Part shown: piece by piece, positions 41,166 to 49,881 of the stretch | Layout: each line of letters starts with the position of its first letter | Numbering within the stretch: position 1 is the stretch's first letter | Assembly: GCF_000021745.1 (NCBI RefSeq) | Contig: NC_011666.1 | Coordinates: 2,569,001 to 2,633,000 of the forward strand | Reading direction: 5' to 3' | Length of the DNA: 64,000 nucleotides | DNA from: Methylocella silvestris BL2 | Lineage (GTDB): Bacteria; Pseudomonadota; Alphaproteobacteria; Rhizobiales; Beijerinckiaceae | Program-made: the position numbers and the translations under genes | The notes under the pieces: generated by a model | The model's database searches: none | The model's input: only the letters and a program-made list of their open reading frames with translations | What the model was told of the DNA's origin: nothing

Positions 41166-42352
41166 TGGCTCCTCGGGCTCCTCGTTTTCTTCAGTTTCGC
41201 CGCAGCGGCGTCGACCCCGAACAGACCCTCGAAGGCCGCGGCCTCCTTGGCGCGCTCGCGTTTGATCTCGACGCCGACGGAACCGCGGATGACGTCGAGC
41301 TTTTCGGCGCGGACGCGGACGCTGATGACGCTCGGATGGACCAGCACGGACTCGGCGATCTCCCGCACCAGCGTTTCGACCAGTTCGATATGGCCGCGGC
41401 CGGTGATGATCTTGATCGCATCGACGATGAGGTCATAGGAAAAAATGTCGCGCATATCGTCGGAATGCAGGCGCGCGCGGGCGACGTCGACGTCGATGTT
41501 GAAGCGAACGTCCTGCTTCCGGGCGCGCTCATATTCATAGGCGCCGATGAAGCACGGCATGATGAGGTCATGCACGAAGATAAGATCCGTCTCGGTCGCC
41601 TCATTGACCGGAACGTAGCCGCGGCCGAGCAGGCGCCAATCGACGTCCGCCGCGCCGGCGCCAGAGCCGTTCTCCGCCACATGCGGGATCAGATCGCGGA
41701 TCATCGCGACGGCCGCCAGATCGAGCGCGCCGCCGCGTTCGCCGCCCTTGCAGAGACTGCCGCGAAAGCCGAGATAATCCGGCCGCAGGGGCAAGAGCCG
41801 CGGAACATCCGGCGCCTCAAGCGAGCCGGCGAGCCCGCAGATCAGGCCGAGCTCACGGCAGCGGTCGACGAACGGCGCCAGCGCCGCCACATCCATATGG
41901 TCGAGCAGGCGCCCGGCGCCCTTTTCAAAGGTGTCGAGCATGGCGCCTTTGAAACCGCGCTCGGCCATCCTGTTCAAAAGGTCGAGATCGGGATTTTGGT
42001 CGGCGAAGAGGACGCCGATGAGCGCGGCGTCTCCCTTGTGCGCGCCGAGTGCGTCGACGATCGCCGCTCCCGCCGCGCCGCCCTGCAAACCAATCTTGAC
42101 GAAATCGACGCCGGTCGCCACCAGAGCGCGCGCCGCTTCGACCGCGTCGGCCGGCGCGGCAAATTGATCGCCGGCGGCGGCGCTGGTCTTTTTTCGCCCG
42201 GCCACCGTCGCGACGATGGATGCGACGAGGCCGGCCGGAAGCGCGCCAAGGGCGCCGCGCGCCGGATCTTTGAGGTCGATCATATCGACAGCGCTCGCCA
42301 GCGCTGTCTCGGCCTCGGCCCCATTGATCACGCTCGCGAGCATCGCTGTCAT
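41162..42352 (-). CDS. mfnB: (5-formylfuran-3-yl)methyl phosphate synthase fused to a FolB-like dihydroneopterin aldolase domain
   Basis: The 396-residue product has two parts. Residues 1-235 are MfnB (DUF556): AVDMIDLKDPARGALGALP with the Schiff-base lysine candidate Lys28, VDFVKIGL, and PDYLGFRGSLCKGG. MfnB makes the furan ring of methylofuran from two glyceraldehyde-3-phosphates. Residues about 265-375 match FolB: DLIFVHDLIMPCFIGAYEYERARKQDVRFNIDVDV and SYDLIVDAIKIITGRGHIELVETLVREIA. FolB cleaves dihydroneopterin in pterin synthesis. So one polypeptide may serve both cofactors. It starts the operon with mfnE and the two downstream genes. Confidence 0.9.
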   Translation of the reverse strand: MTAMLASVINGAEAETALASAVDMIDLKDPARGALGALPAGLVASIVATVAGRKKTSAAAGDQFAAPADAVEAARALVATGVDFVKIGLQGGAAGAAIVDALGAHKGDAALIGVLFADQNPDLDLLNRMAERGFKGAMLDTFEKGAGRLLDHMDVAALAPFVDRCRELGLICGLAGSLEAPDVPRLLPLRPDYLGFRGSLCKGGERGGALDLAAVAMIRDLIPHVAENGSGAGAADVDWRLLGRGYVPVNEATETDLIFVHDLIMPCFIGAYEYERARKQDVRFNIDVDVARARLHSDDMRDIFSYDLIVDAIKIITGRGHIELVETLVREIAESVLVHPSVISVRVRAEKLDVIRGSVGVEIKRERAKEAAAFEGLFGVDAAAAKLKKTRSPRSH

Positions 42353-42564
42353 CGAAAAACCTTTCCGGCCGAAGCGCGAGCGCCGCCGCGACGCGCCTCA
42401 ACGCCGCCGCCCGAGAACGGTCGGAGCGCCCAAACGATCGAATAAGCCCGTTTCAACGCATAAACCGCTTCGCGCTGTCTACCGAATTTTTTTGACGGCG
42501 CGGCAAGTTTTGCCAAGAGACGCCCTCTTGTCCCCGCCGGGCGCTGGGCAAACCGGGTCGCCCC

Positions 42565-43149
42565 TTACGTCGAAGCGTGGCGGTCAGCGCCGCGGCGGGC
42601 GCCCGCCAGAAAATTCCGCAACAGGCGGTGCCCCTCCTGCGTCAAGATCGATTCCGGATGGAACTGAACGCCATAGGTCGGATGCGCGTGGTGCTGCAGC
42701 GCCATGATCTCGCCCTCGTCGGACCAGGCGGTCGCCTCGAGCGGCGTTTCCGCGCCATCGAGTTCGACAATCAGCGAATGATAGCGCCCGACGAGGAGCG
42801 GCTGCGGCAGCCCCGCCAGCACGCCGGCGCCGGTGTGGCGGACGGCGCTCGCCTCGCCATGCATCGGCCGCCGCGCCCGCGTCACCCGCCCGCCGAACAC
42901 CTGCCCGATCGCCTGATGGCCAAGGCAGATCCCGAGGATCGGCACGCGCCCCGACCAGTCGCGGATCAAATCCATCGACATTCCGGCTTCGTTCGGCGTG
43001 CAGGGACCCGGTGAAATCACGATCGCCTCGGGCGCTTCGGCCGGCAGAGACGCGTCGTTGCGAATGACGACCGGCGTCTCGCCAAGCTCGCGCAGATAGC
43101 CGGCGACGGTGTGGACGAAGGAATCGTAATTATCGACGACGAGGATCAT
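42565..43149 (-). CDS. pabA: Glutamine amidotransferase subunit of aminodeoxychorismate synthase
   Basis: The 194-residue class I glutamine amidotransferase has MILVVDNYDSFVHTVAGYL at the start, the SPGPCTPNEAG oxyanion region, the nucleophile in GICLGHQAIGQ (Cys75) and VQFHPESIL with the catalytic His and Glu. TrpG and PabA are hard to tell apart, but the overlap with the PabB gene identifies it as PabA here. Its ATG overlaps the pabB stop. It supplies ammonia for amino-deoxychorismate, the precursor of p-aminobenzoate needed for folate and for H4MPT. Confidence 0.9.
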   Translation of the reverse strand: MILVVDNYDSFVHTVAGYLRELGETPVVIRNDASLPAEAPEAIVISPGPCTPNEAGMSMDLIRDWSGRVPILGICLGHQAIGQVFGGRVTRARRPMHGEASAVRHTGAGVLAGLPQPLLVGRYHSLIVELDGAETPLEATAWSDEGEIMALQHHAHPTYGVQFHPESILTQEGHRLLRNFLAGARRGADRHAST

Positions 43150-44507
43150 TGCGCGAATTCGCTCGCGCCGAAGGCCTCGAAGATGCGCCGCGCCTTGTCC
43201 AGCGTCTCGACATATTCGGAGGCCGGGTCCGACGCCGTGACGATGCCCCCGCCCGCCTGGACGACGCAGACGCCGGCGCGAAAGCTCGCGGTCCGGATGA
43301 CGATATTCAGGTCCATCATGCCATTGAAGCCGATATAGCCGATGGCGCCGCAATAGGGGCCGCGCGCATGGCCTTCGAGCTCGGTGATGATCTCCATCGC
43401 GCGCAGCTTCGGCGCCCCCGTGATCGAGCCGCCGGGAAAGGAGGCGGCGAGGAGATCGACTGGCCCGAACCCTTCGGCCAGCCGCCCGATCACGGTCGAG
43501 ACGAGATGATGCACGGTTGCATAGGATTCGAGCGCGCAGAGCTGCGGCGCCTTGACCGACCCCGGCGCGCAGACCTTCGACAGATCATTGCGCAGGAGAT
43601 CGACGATCATGACGTTCTCGGCGCGATCCTTGCGGCTTTCGCTCAAGGCCTTTCCCTGCAGCATATCGACCAGCGGATCGGCGAAACGCGGCCGCGTGCC
43701 CTTGATCGGGCGGGTCTCGACGAACTCGCCGTCGACGCGCAGGAATCGCTCGGGCGAAGCGGAGGCGATCTTGAAGCCGGGATGATCGAGATAGGCTGCG
43801 AAAGGCGCGGGATTGACCCGGCGGAGGCGCCGGTAGAAGCCGAAATGATCGAAATCCGGCGGCGTCGGCGCCTCGAAGCGCTGCGACAGATTGGCCTGAA
43901 AAATATCGCCTGCGAGGATGCGTTCGATCACCTCGGCGACCGCTCGTTCATAGGAGGCGCGCGTAAAATTGCTCGTCCAGCCGGCGAGCGAGATTTTTCC
44001 GCTGGAGAGCGGCGCGCCTTTGGCGATGTGCGCCTCGAATTCTTGCGCCCGCGCGATCGCGCGTTCGCGCCGCGCCGCGGGCTCTGTTTCGGGCAGGCCG
44101 GTCGAGATGATCCAGGCGCGCCGCTGGATCAGGTCGAACGCGACGACGACGTCGTAAAGGCCGAGCGACAGATCGGGAAAAGCGAGATCGTCGGCGGCGG
44201 GCTCCGGCAGCCGCTCGAGGCTGCGGCCGAGATCGTAGGAAAAAAGCCCCGCGGCTCCGCCCTGAAACGGCGGCAAGCCTGGCGCAAGCGGCGTGTGAAA
44301 CTTTGCGAGCGCCGTCTTCAAGCGCGCCGCCCAGCTGGCGTCGCCCGCCTTGCCCTCGATGCGGTCGAAGGGATCGGCGGCGACAAAACTGTAACGGCCG
44401 AGCGCATCCTCGGGCATCGCGCTGTCGAGAAAGGTCAGGAACGGCAGCCGGCTCAGCGCGGCGGCTGTTTCGACCGGGTCCGTGAAATCAATTTCGATAA
44501 CATGCAT
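43146..44507 (-). CDS. pabB: Aminodeoxychorismate synthase component I
   Basis: The 453-residue chorismate-binding enzyme contains GDIFQANLSQRFE, the PabB-type ETRPIKGTRPR motif (TrpE has PIAGT here), SFPGGSITGAPKLRAMEII and CGAIGYIGFNG. The Lys in PIKGT is the PabB catalytic residue that forms the covalent intermediate, so PabB is preferred over TrpE. It makes 4-amino-4-deoxychorismate. The position beside the H4MPT genes suggests it serves p-aminobenzoate demand of the C1 cofactor. The ATG at 44507 begins the conserved MHVIEIDF; the upstream extension is not conserved in character. Confidence 0.9.
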   Translation of the reverse strand: MHVIEIDFTDPVETAAALSRLPFLTFLDSAMPEDALGRYSFVAADPFDRIEGKAGDASWAARLKTALAKFHTPLAPGLPPFQGGAAGLFSYDLGRSLERLPEPAADDLAFPDLSLGLYDVVVAFDLIQRRAWIISTGLPETEPAARRERAIARAQEFEAHIAKGAPLSSGKISLAGWTSNFTRASYERAVAEVIERILAGDIFQANLSQRFEAPTPPDFDHFGFYRRLRRVNPAPFAAYLDHPGFKIASASPERFLRVDGEFVETRPIKGTRPRFADPLVDMLQGKALSESRKDRAENVMIVDLLRNDLSKVCAPGSVKAPQLCALESYATVHHLVSTVIGRLAEGFGPVDLLAASFPGGSITGAPKLRAMEIITELEGHARGPYCGAIGYIGFNGMMDLNIVIRTASFRAGVCVVQAGGGIVTASDPASEYVETLDKARRIFEAFGASEFAQ

Positions 44508-44683
44508 GATCGCGCCCAAAGACCCCCGACCGGCCGCCGCCCCCGCCGATCTAAGCTGCGAGCCAAACGGCCCTGCCGGCCGTCTTCTTAGATCGGAGGC
44601 GTTGCGGCCCTGCGCAAGCAGGCCGCGAAAGCGGCTCATGCATATCGGGGGCCGGAAGGACCTGCCGGGAACAGACGGCGGGC

Positions 44684-44878
44684 TTAGCTGGGCTGTTTCG
44701 GCTCGGCCGGCTTCGGCGCAGGCGCTTTGGGATCGCCTTGGGGTTTCGCGCCGTCTTTCGGCGCCGGCGCAGGAGCGGACGCCGGCTCGACTGGCTTCGG
44801 GCGCCCCTTATAGGCGTGAAGCGCGGCGGCGCCAAAGCGCGCGCTGCCCGACTCTCCCAATTGAGCTTGATGCAGCAT
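44684..44878 (-). CDS. Small Pro/Ala/Lys-rich protein, hypothetical
   Basis: A 64-residue frame starting MLHQAQLGESGSARFG and ending in a Pro/Ala/Lys-rich tail (PAPAPKDGAKPQGDPKAPAP). GGGAG lies about 8 bases before the ATG, which favours it being real. There is no signal peptide, membrane span or known domain. It is 176 bases upstream of pabB on the same strand. The low-complexity composition in a GC-rich genome could also arise by chance. Confidence 0.4.
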   Translation of the reverse strand: MLHQAQLGESGSARFGAAALHAYKGRPKPVEPASAPAPAPKDGAKPQGDPKAPAPKPAEPKQPS

Positions 44879-45434
44879 GGCTCGCTCTCCCGGCGCTCGG
44901 TTCGCTCGTCAAAAAGCGCGTGATCGCGCATTTCGAGAGAACATTCGAAGCGCCATATGCCTATTCCGACCGAAGGCGTCAACTCTCGCGGCGCATCCTG
45001 TCGCAGCCACGCGCCGCGATTTCGCCAGGCGATCGTCTTGCGCGGGTCTTACGACTAACGTAGCATTCTGGAGGTCCCGCCGCGCGTCGCCCCACCGATA
45101 GCTCGGCCGGAGCAGATCGCCTTCCCGCCATTCAAGCCCTCAGAGTCATGTCGCCGATATCGCCTAAGCAGCCTCGCTCGGCTGACGCTGTGATCGATTT
45201 TGCTTTATCCAGCCAAATCAATAGGGTTCGACCGTTTTGGCGCGGGTCTAGCTGAAAAATTCGTCCTGGGCGGCGCCCTTCGAGGACTGCGCCCCCTGCC
45301 GCCGCGCAAGCCGCCAAGATCCTCGACGCATCGAGATTTTATGATTCCGCCGCAGCGGAAAATGCTTTACGGGGAAGGCCCGTCGACTTGCAGCTTCGGC
45401 GTTCGGGCGCCAGCGGCATCTGGAGAAAGAATCT
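44879..45434. other. Intergenic region before the fhc operon (556 bp)
   Basis: No convincing gene is seen in this gap. The short frames have atypical composition and no ribosome sites. It should contain the promoter for fhcBADC and perhaps that of the small minus-strand gene. A more AT-rich patch is around 45185-45235. No clear operator or hairpin stands out. Confidence 0.5.
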
Positions 45435-46544
45435 ATGGCCGACGCGCTGATCGATGGGAAACCCGCTTCGCTCGAGGCCGCCGCCGCGCGCGCGGCGGAG
45501 ATCTTGGTCCAGGCCAGGCTGCCTGTCGTCGCCGGGCTCGGGGCGGACGTCGCCGGGACCAGCGCGGCCGTTTTGCTCGCGGAGCTTATCCGCGGCGCCT
45601 ATGATCATTTGCGTTCGGACGAGATTTTCACCGACCTCGACGTGCTGCGTCAGGCCGGCGCCATGGCGACGACGCCGAGCGTCGCCCGGCTGCGCGCCGA
45701 TGTTCTGGTCTTCATCGGCGATGATCTGACCGAGATCTGGCCGGAACTGATCGACCGTCTCGCTCCCGCCGAAATCCCGCTTTTCGATCTTGAGAAAACG
45801 CCACGCCAGTTGATCTGGATCGCGCCGCCGAAAGGCGCCGCGATCGAGGGCGTCCGCATCACATCCATTGAGACGTCCAATCTTCACGTGACGCTCGCCG
45901 CCCTGCGCGCCCGCGTCGCCGGCAAGCCGGTCGCCCTTGCCGCTGAGGCGCTCGCGGAACTCGACACGGTCGCGGCGATCTTGAACAAAGCGCGCTTCGG
46001 CGTCTTCGTTTGGGGTCCGCGCAAGCTCGACCGGCTTTTGGTCGAAATGGCGACCGGCCTCATCATCGACCTCAACAAGACAACGCGGTTTACAAGCCTG
46101 CCGTTAGGCGCGAGCGACAACGCCGCCGGCGTCACGCAGACCTCCGGCTGGAGCACCGGCTTTCCGATGCGCACCTCCTTCGGCCGCGGCTACCCCGAGC
46201 ATGACACATGGCGCTTCGACGCGGTTCGCCTGATCGACAGCGGCGAAGCCGACGCCGCGTTGTGGATCTCGGCCTATAGCCCCGCGACGCCGGAATGGAC
46301 GCGGGAGGTTCCGCTGATTGCTCTTGTCGCGAAAGAGACGCGCTTTGCGCGCGAGCCCGCGGTGCGCGTCGACATCGGCCGTCCCGGCGTCGATCATGAC
46401 GGCGCCGATTTTTCGCGCGAGGTCAGCGCTCTGGTCGCCCGGGAGGCCAGCAATCGTAGCGACGCGCCGAGCGCCGCGTCCGTCCTGAAAAGCATCGCTG
46501 AACAGATCGCAAGCAACGCCCGACAGAGTGGAGAAGGCGCCTGA
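45435..46544 (+). CDS. fhcB: Formyltransferase/hydrolase complex subunit FhcB
   Basis: FhcB is a 369-residue relative of the formylmethanofuran dehydrogenase FwdB/FmdB subunit. In Fhc complexes it does not carry the Mo/W pterin or [4Fe-4S] cluster and is structural. In agreement, this protein contains no cysteine at all. Features are VLVFIGDDLTEIWPELID, WGPRKLDRLLVEMATGL and LPLGASDNAAGVTQTSGWSTGFPMR, with similarity to the molybdopterin-binding fold. The GGAGAAAG site precedes the ATG. It is the first gene of fhcBADC, and its stop overlaps the fhcA start (TGATG). Confidence 0.93.
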   Translation: MADALIDGKPASLEAAAARAAEILVQARLPVVAGLGADVAGTSAAVLLAELIRGAYDHLRSDEIFTDLDVLRQAGAMATTPSVARLRADVLVFIGDDLTEIWPELIDRLAPAEIPLFDLEKTPRQLIWIAPPKGAAIEGVRITSIETSNLHVTLAALRARVAGKPVALAAEALAELDTVAAILNKARFGVFVWGPRKLDRLLVEMATGLIIDLNKTTRFTSLPLGASDNAAGVTQTSGWSTGFPMRTSFGRGYPEHDTWRFDAVRLIDSGEADAALWISAYSPATPEWTREVPLIALVAKETRFAREPAVRVDIGRPGVDHDGADFSREVSALVAREASNRSDAPSAASVLKSIAEQIASNARQSGEGA

Positions 46545-48172
46545 TGCTCACACTTTTGAAAGGCGGCCGGGTCATCGATCCCTACAATGGGCGTGACGAG
46601 ATCGGCGACGTCTGGATCGAGGACGGCCATATCGTCGCCCCGCCCAAGAGCCGGCAGGCCGACGCGACTCATGACGTCGCCGGCAAGATCGTCATGGCGG
46701 GGGCGATCGACATCCATTCCCACATCGCCGGCGGCAATGTGAACACCGCCCGGCTGCTGCTGCCGGAGCTGCATCGCGCCCGCATGGCGCCGATGCTGCC
46801 GCTCGGCACGGCGAAATGGTCGACCTATGAGACCGGGACGATCTACGCGGGAATGGGCTTCACCACAGTGGTCGAGCCGGCCGTCGCTCCGCATCAGGCG
46901 CTACAGGCGCATCTCGAATTGTCGGATATCCCGATCATCGACAAGGCGACCCTGACCATCCTCGGCAATGATGATTTTCTGCTGAGCCTGCTTCGCGACG
47001 GCGAGAGCTCGGCGGCCGTTGCGGATTATGTCGCGGCGACCTTGACGGCGACCAACAGCCTCGGCCTCAAATGCATCAACCCCGGCGGCGCCGAGGCGTT
47101 CAAATTCAACGCCCGCACGTTCGGCCTCGACGACGTCGTGCCCTTCTACGGCCTGTCCTCGCGACAGATCATGCAGGCGCTGCAACAGGCGCTGGTCGAT
47201 CTCAAGGTGCCGCATCCGCTGCATCTCCACACCAACAATCTCGGCGTGCCGGGCAATGTCGCAACCGCGCTCGCAACGATCGAGGCCGCGCGCGGCATGC
47301 CGCTGCACCTCGCCCATATGCAATTCTATGGCTATGGCTCGGAGGGCGAGCTCGGCTTCTCATCGGCGGCCTCGACCCTCGCCGCGGCCGTTAACGCCAC
47401 GCCGAATGTGACGATCGACATCGGTCAGGTGATGTTCGGACAGACGGTGACGATTTCGTCAGACGTCCTGCGCCAATATAGCGCGACCGGCAGCGCGAAG
47501 CCGAAGAAGTCGGTGATCTATGACGGCGACGCCAATGGCGGCGGCATCGTGCCCTACCTCTACCGCGAGGGCGATTTCGTCAACGCCATCCAATGGGCCT
47601 GCGGCCTCGAACTCTTCCTGCTGATCACCGACGCCAACCGCATCTTCTTCACGACCGACCATCCGAACGGCGCGCCCTTCACCGCCTATCCGGACATTTT
47701 CGCGCTGCTGATGAGTCGCGACAAGCGAACTGAGGTGTTGTCGCGCGTGCCGCAGGGCGCGGTGGCGCTGACCTCGCTGCCTTCGATCACGCGCGAATAT
47801 GATTTCAACGACATCGCCAAAATGACCCGCGCCGCGCCGGCGAAACTGTTCGGCTTCAAGGATCGCGGCCAGCTTGGCGAAGGCGCCGTTGCTGACGTCG
47901 CCGTCTACAGCCCGGGCGAAGACATCGCCAAAATGTTCCGCCGCGCCCATCTCGTCTTCAAGGATGGCGATCTCGTCGTGCGCGACGGCGAGATCAGCCA
48001 TTATCGCTGGGGCAAGGCGCTCAAGGTTCGGCCGGAGTACGACAAGGCGATCAACAAGCGCCTTGCTTCCTATTATGAGCATCATTACGGCGTGTCGCAT
48101 AATATGTTCGCCGTGCCGGAGCATATCCTGCCGCGCAACAATCCGTTCAAGGAGGTCGCATGCGCGCTATGA
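46544..48172 (+). CDS. fhcA: Formyltransferase/hydrolase complex subunit FhcA (formylmethylofuran hydrolase)
   Basis: FhcA is the amidohydrolase-like subunit that releases formate from formyl-methylofuran. The 542-residue product has the binuclear zinc-binding motif DIHSHIAGG (His58, His60), a later LHLHTNN, HLAHMQFYGYG, and TTDHPNGAPFTAYPD with the active-site Asp/His. It corresponds to methanogen FwdA/FmdA. The order fhcB-fhcA-fhcD-fhcC is the standard operon of alphaproteobacterial methylotrophs, and the genes overlap each other. Confidence 0.97.
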   Translation: MLTLLKGGRVIDPYNGRDEIGDVWIEDGHIVAPPKSRQADATHDVAGKIVMAGAIDIHSHIAGGNVNTARLLLPELHRARMAPMLPLGTAKWSTYETGTIYAGMGFTTVVEPAVAPHQALQAHLELSDIPIIDKATLTILGNDDFLLSLLRDGESSAAVADYVAATLTATNSLGLKCINPGGAEAFKFNARTFGLDDVVPFYGLSSRQIMQALQQALVDLKVPHPLHLHTNNLGVPGNVATALATIEAARGMPLHLAHMQFYGYGSEGELGFSSAASTLAAAVNATPNVTIDIGQVMFGQTVTISSDVLRQYSATGSAKPKKSVIYDGDANGGGIVPYLYREGDFVNAIQWACGLELFLLITDANRIFFTTDHPNGAPFTAYPDIFALLMSRDKRTEVLSRVPQGAVALTSLPSITREYDFNDIAKMTRAAPAKLFGFKDRGQLGEGAVADVAVYSPGEDIAKMFRRAHLVFKDGDLVVRDGEISHYRWGKALKVRPEYDKAINKRLASYYEHHYGVSHNMFAVPEHILPRNNPFKEVACAL

Positions 48173-49068
48173 TCGCCAATGGCGTCCGCATCGACGAATC
48201 CTTCGCCGAAGCGTTCCCGATGCGCGGAACCGCGATCATCATCACCGCGCCCAATCTGAAATGGGCGCGGCAGGCCGCAGTGACGATGACCGGCTTCGCC
48301 ACCTCCGTCATCGGCTGCAAGGTCGAGGCCGGAATCGACCGCGATGCCCCGGAGAGCGAGACGCCGGACGGACGGCCCGGCGTCCGCGTCCTCATGTTTT
48401 CCATGTCGACCGACATGCTGCAGACGCAGCTTGTGACGCGCGCGGGCCAATGCGTGCTGACCTCGCCGGGATCGGCCTGCTTCAACGACCTCGACGCGCC
48501 GGACCGCATGCCGATCGGCGACCAGCTGCGCTATTTCGGCGACGGCTGGCAGATTTCGAAGAAATTTCTCGGTCGCCATTTCTGGCGCGTGCCGGTGATG
48601 GACGGCGAATTCTTGTGCGAAGGGACCGTCGGCCTCACCAAAAAGGCCGTCGGCGGCGGCAATCTTCTCGTCATGGGCGCGAATTTCGCGACCACCATGA
48701 ACGCCTGCGAACACGCCATCGAGGCCATGAATGCGGTCGACGGCGCGATCATGCCGTTTCCGGGCGGCATCGTGCGCTCGGGATCGAAGGTCGGCTCCAA
48801 ATATGCCGGCGTTCCGGCCTCGACCAATGACGCCTATTGTCCGACCCTGCGCGGCGTCGCCAAAAGCGCGCTCGAGGAAGACATCGGCTGCGTGCTCGAG
48901 ATCGTCATCGACGGCCTCGACGAGAAGGCGGTCGCGGAGGCGATGCGCGCCGGCCTTGCGGCCATCGTCAAGCTCGGGCCCAAGGACGGCGCACTGCGCG
49001 TGGGCGCCGGTAATTACGGCGGCAAGCTCGGCCCGTTCCACTTCCATTTGAAGGATCTGCTGCCGTGA
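48160..49068 (+). CDS. fhcD: Formylmethylofuran:H4MPT formyltransferase subunit FhcD
   Basis: FhcD (Ftr-like) transfers the formyl group from formyl-H4MPT to methylofuran. The 302-residue product has the Ftr features: IDESFAEAFPMRGTAIIITAPN at the N-terminus, FATSVIGCKVEAGID, RFGDGWQISKK-like FGDGWQISKKFLGRHFWRVPVMDGEF, and PFPGGIVRSGSKVGSKY. The length fits the family. Its start overlaps the fhcA end by 13 bases and its stop overlaps the fhcC start, so the subunits are translationally coupled. Confidence 0.97.
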   Translation: MRAMIANGVRIDESFAEAFPMRGTAIIITAPNLKWARQAAVTMTGFATSVIGCKVEAGIDRDAPESETPDGRPGVRVLMFSMSTDMLQTQLVTRAGQCVLTSPGSACFNDLDAPDRMPIGDQLRYFGDGWQISKKFLGRHFWRVPVMDGEFLCEGTVGLTKKAVGGGNLLVMGANFATTMNACEHAIEAMNAVDGAIMPFPGGIVRSGSKVGSKYAGVPASTNDAYCPTLRGVAKSALEEDIGCVLEIVIDGLDEKAVAEAMRAGLAAIVKLGPKDGALRVGAGNYGGKLGPFHFHLKDLLP

Positions 49069-49871
49069 CCCTCGTACTTGCGCTCAAACAGGAGCCGGAT
49101 CAGCGGCTCGATCTCGCCCCGCTTGTCCCGCACCTTCTCGAAGGCAAGTCGGCGGCGGACGTTGCGGCGATTGAACTGCAGACCACGCGCGAGAAGCGCA
49201 CGGTGGGAGATGTGTTCGACGTCAAGCTCGAAGGCGGCTTCGACAAGATTCATGTCAAGGGCGGCTCGTCGCGCCTCGACCATCTCGGCGCGGGGCTGAA
49301 GGACGGCGAGATCACGCTCGAAGGCGATTGCGGCCACGCCGCCGGGCGCGGCATGAGCGGCGGAAGCCTCGTCATTTCCGGCAGCGCCGGACCCTTCGCG
49401 GGCTCGGCGCTGTCCGGCGGGATCATGGAGATCAAGGGCGAGGCCGGCGATTTCCTCGGCGGTCCGCTCGACGGCGAAATCGAAGGCATGAGCGGCGGAC
49501 TTTTGATCGTCCGCGGCTCGGCCGGCGCGCGCGCCGGAGACCGGCTGCGGCGCGGCACGATCGTCATCGAAGGCTCGGCCGGCGATTATGCGGCTAGCCG
49601 CTTCATCGCCGGCACGCTCATCGCCGTCAAGGGAGCGGGGATCCTGCCGGGCTATCTCCTGCGGCGCGGAACCATCATCCTCGGCGCCGCGCCGGAGCTC
49701 GCGCCGACCTATGTCGATTGCGGCGCTTATAGCCTCGCCTTCGCCGGTCTGTTCGCGCGGTTCCTGGCCCCCTATAGCAAACCGGCGGCAGAGCTTCTCG
49801 CCAAGCGGCTGAACCGATTCGCCGGGGACACCTCGGTGCTGGGCAAGGGCGAGATTTTCTTCCCCGGCTAA
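49065..49871 (+). CDS. fhcC: Formyltransferase/hydrolase complex subunit FhcC
   Basis: FhcC is the 268-residue subunit similar to FwdC/FmdC and to the glutamate synthase alpha C-terminal domain. It is built of repeated GXXGXXXG beta-helix units such as GRGMSGGSLVISGSAG, EGMSGGLLIVRGSAGARAGDRL and RRGTIVIEGSAG. It holds the Fhc complex together. The GTG start overlaps the fhcD stop (GTGA). The operon ends here, 10 bases before the end of a convergent gene. Confidence 0.95.
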   Translation: MTLVLALKQEPDQRLDLAPLVPHLLEGKSAADVAAIELQTTREKRTVGDVFDVKLEGGFDKIHVKGGSSRLDHLGAGLKDGEITLEGDCGHAAGRGMSGGSLVISGSAGPFAGSALSGGIMEIKGEAGDFLGGPLDGEIEGMSGGLLIVRGSAGARAGDRLRRGTIVIEGSAGDYAASRFIAGTLIAVKGAGILPGYLLRRGTIILGAAPELAPTYVDCGAYSLAFAGLFARFLAPYSKPAAELLAKRLNRFAGDTSVLGKGEIFFPG

Positions 49872-49881
49872 CGGCGCGCAA

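Noticed and set aside
42470-42530. Possible terminator after pabA (GGCAA/TTGCC pairing)
   Set aside because: Stem of only 5 bp and the T-run is on the wrong side for minus-strand transcription.
43146-44507. Anthranilate synthase TrpE as the identity of the chorismate-binding enzyme
   Set aside because: The PIKGT motif is the PabB type (TrpE has PIAGT), and there are no trp genes nearby.
43149-44591. 480-codon open frame opposite pabB
   Set aside because: Antisense of a gene with clear PabB motifs.
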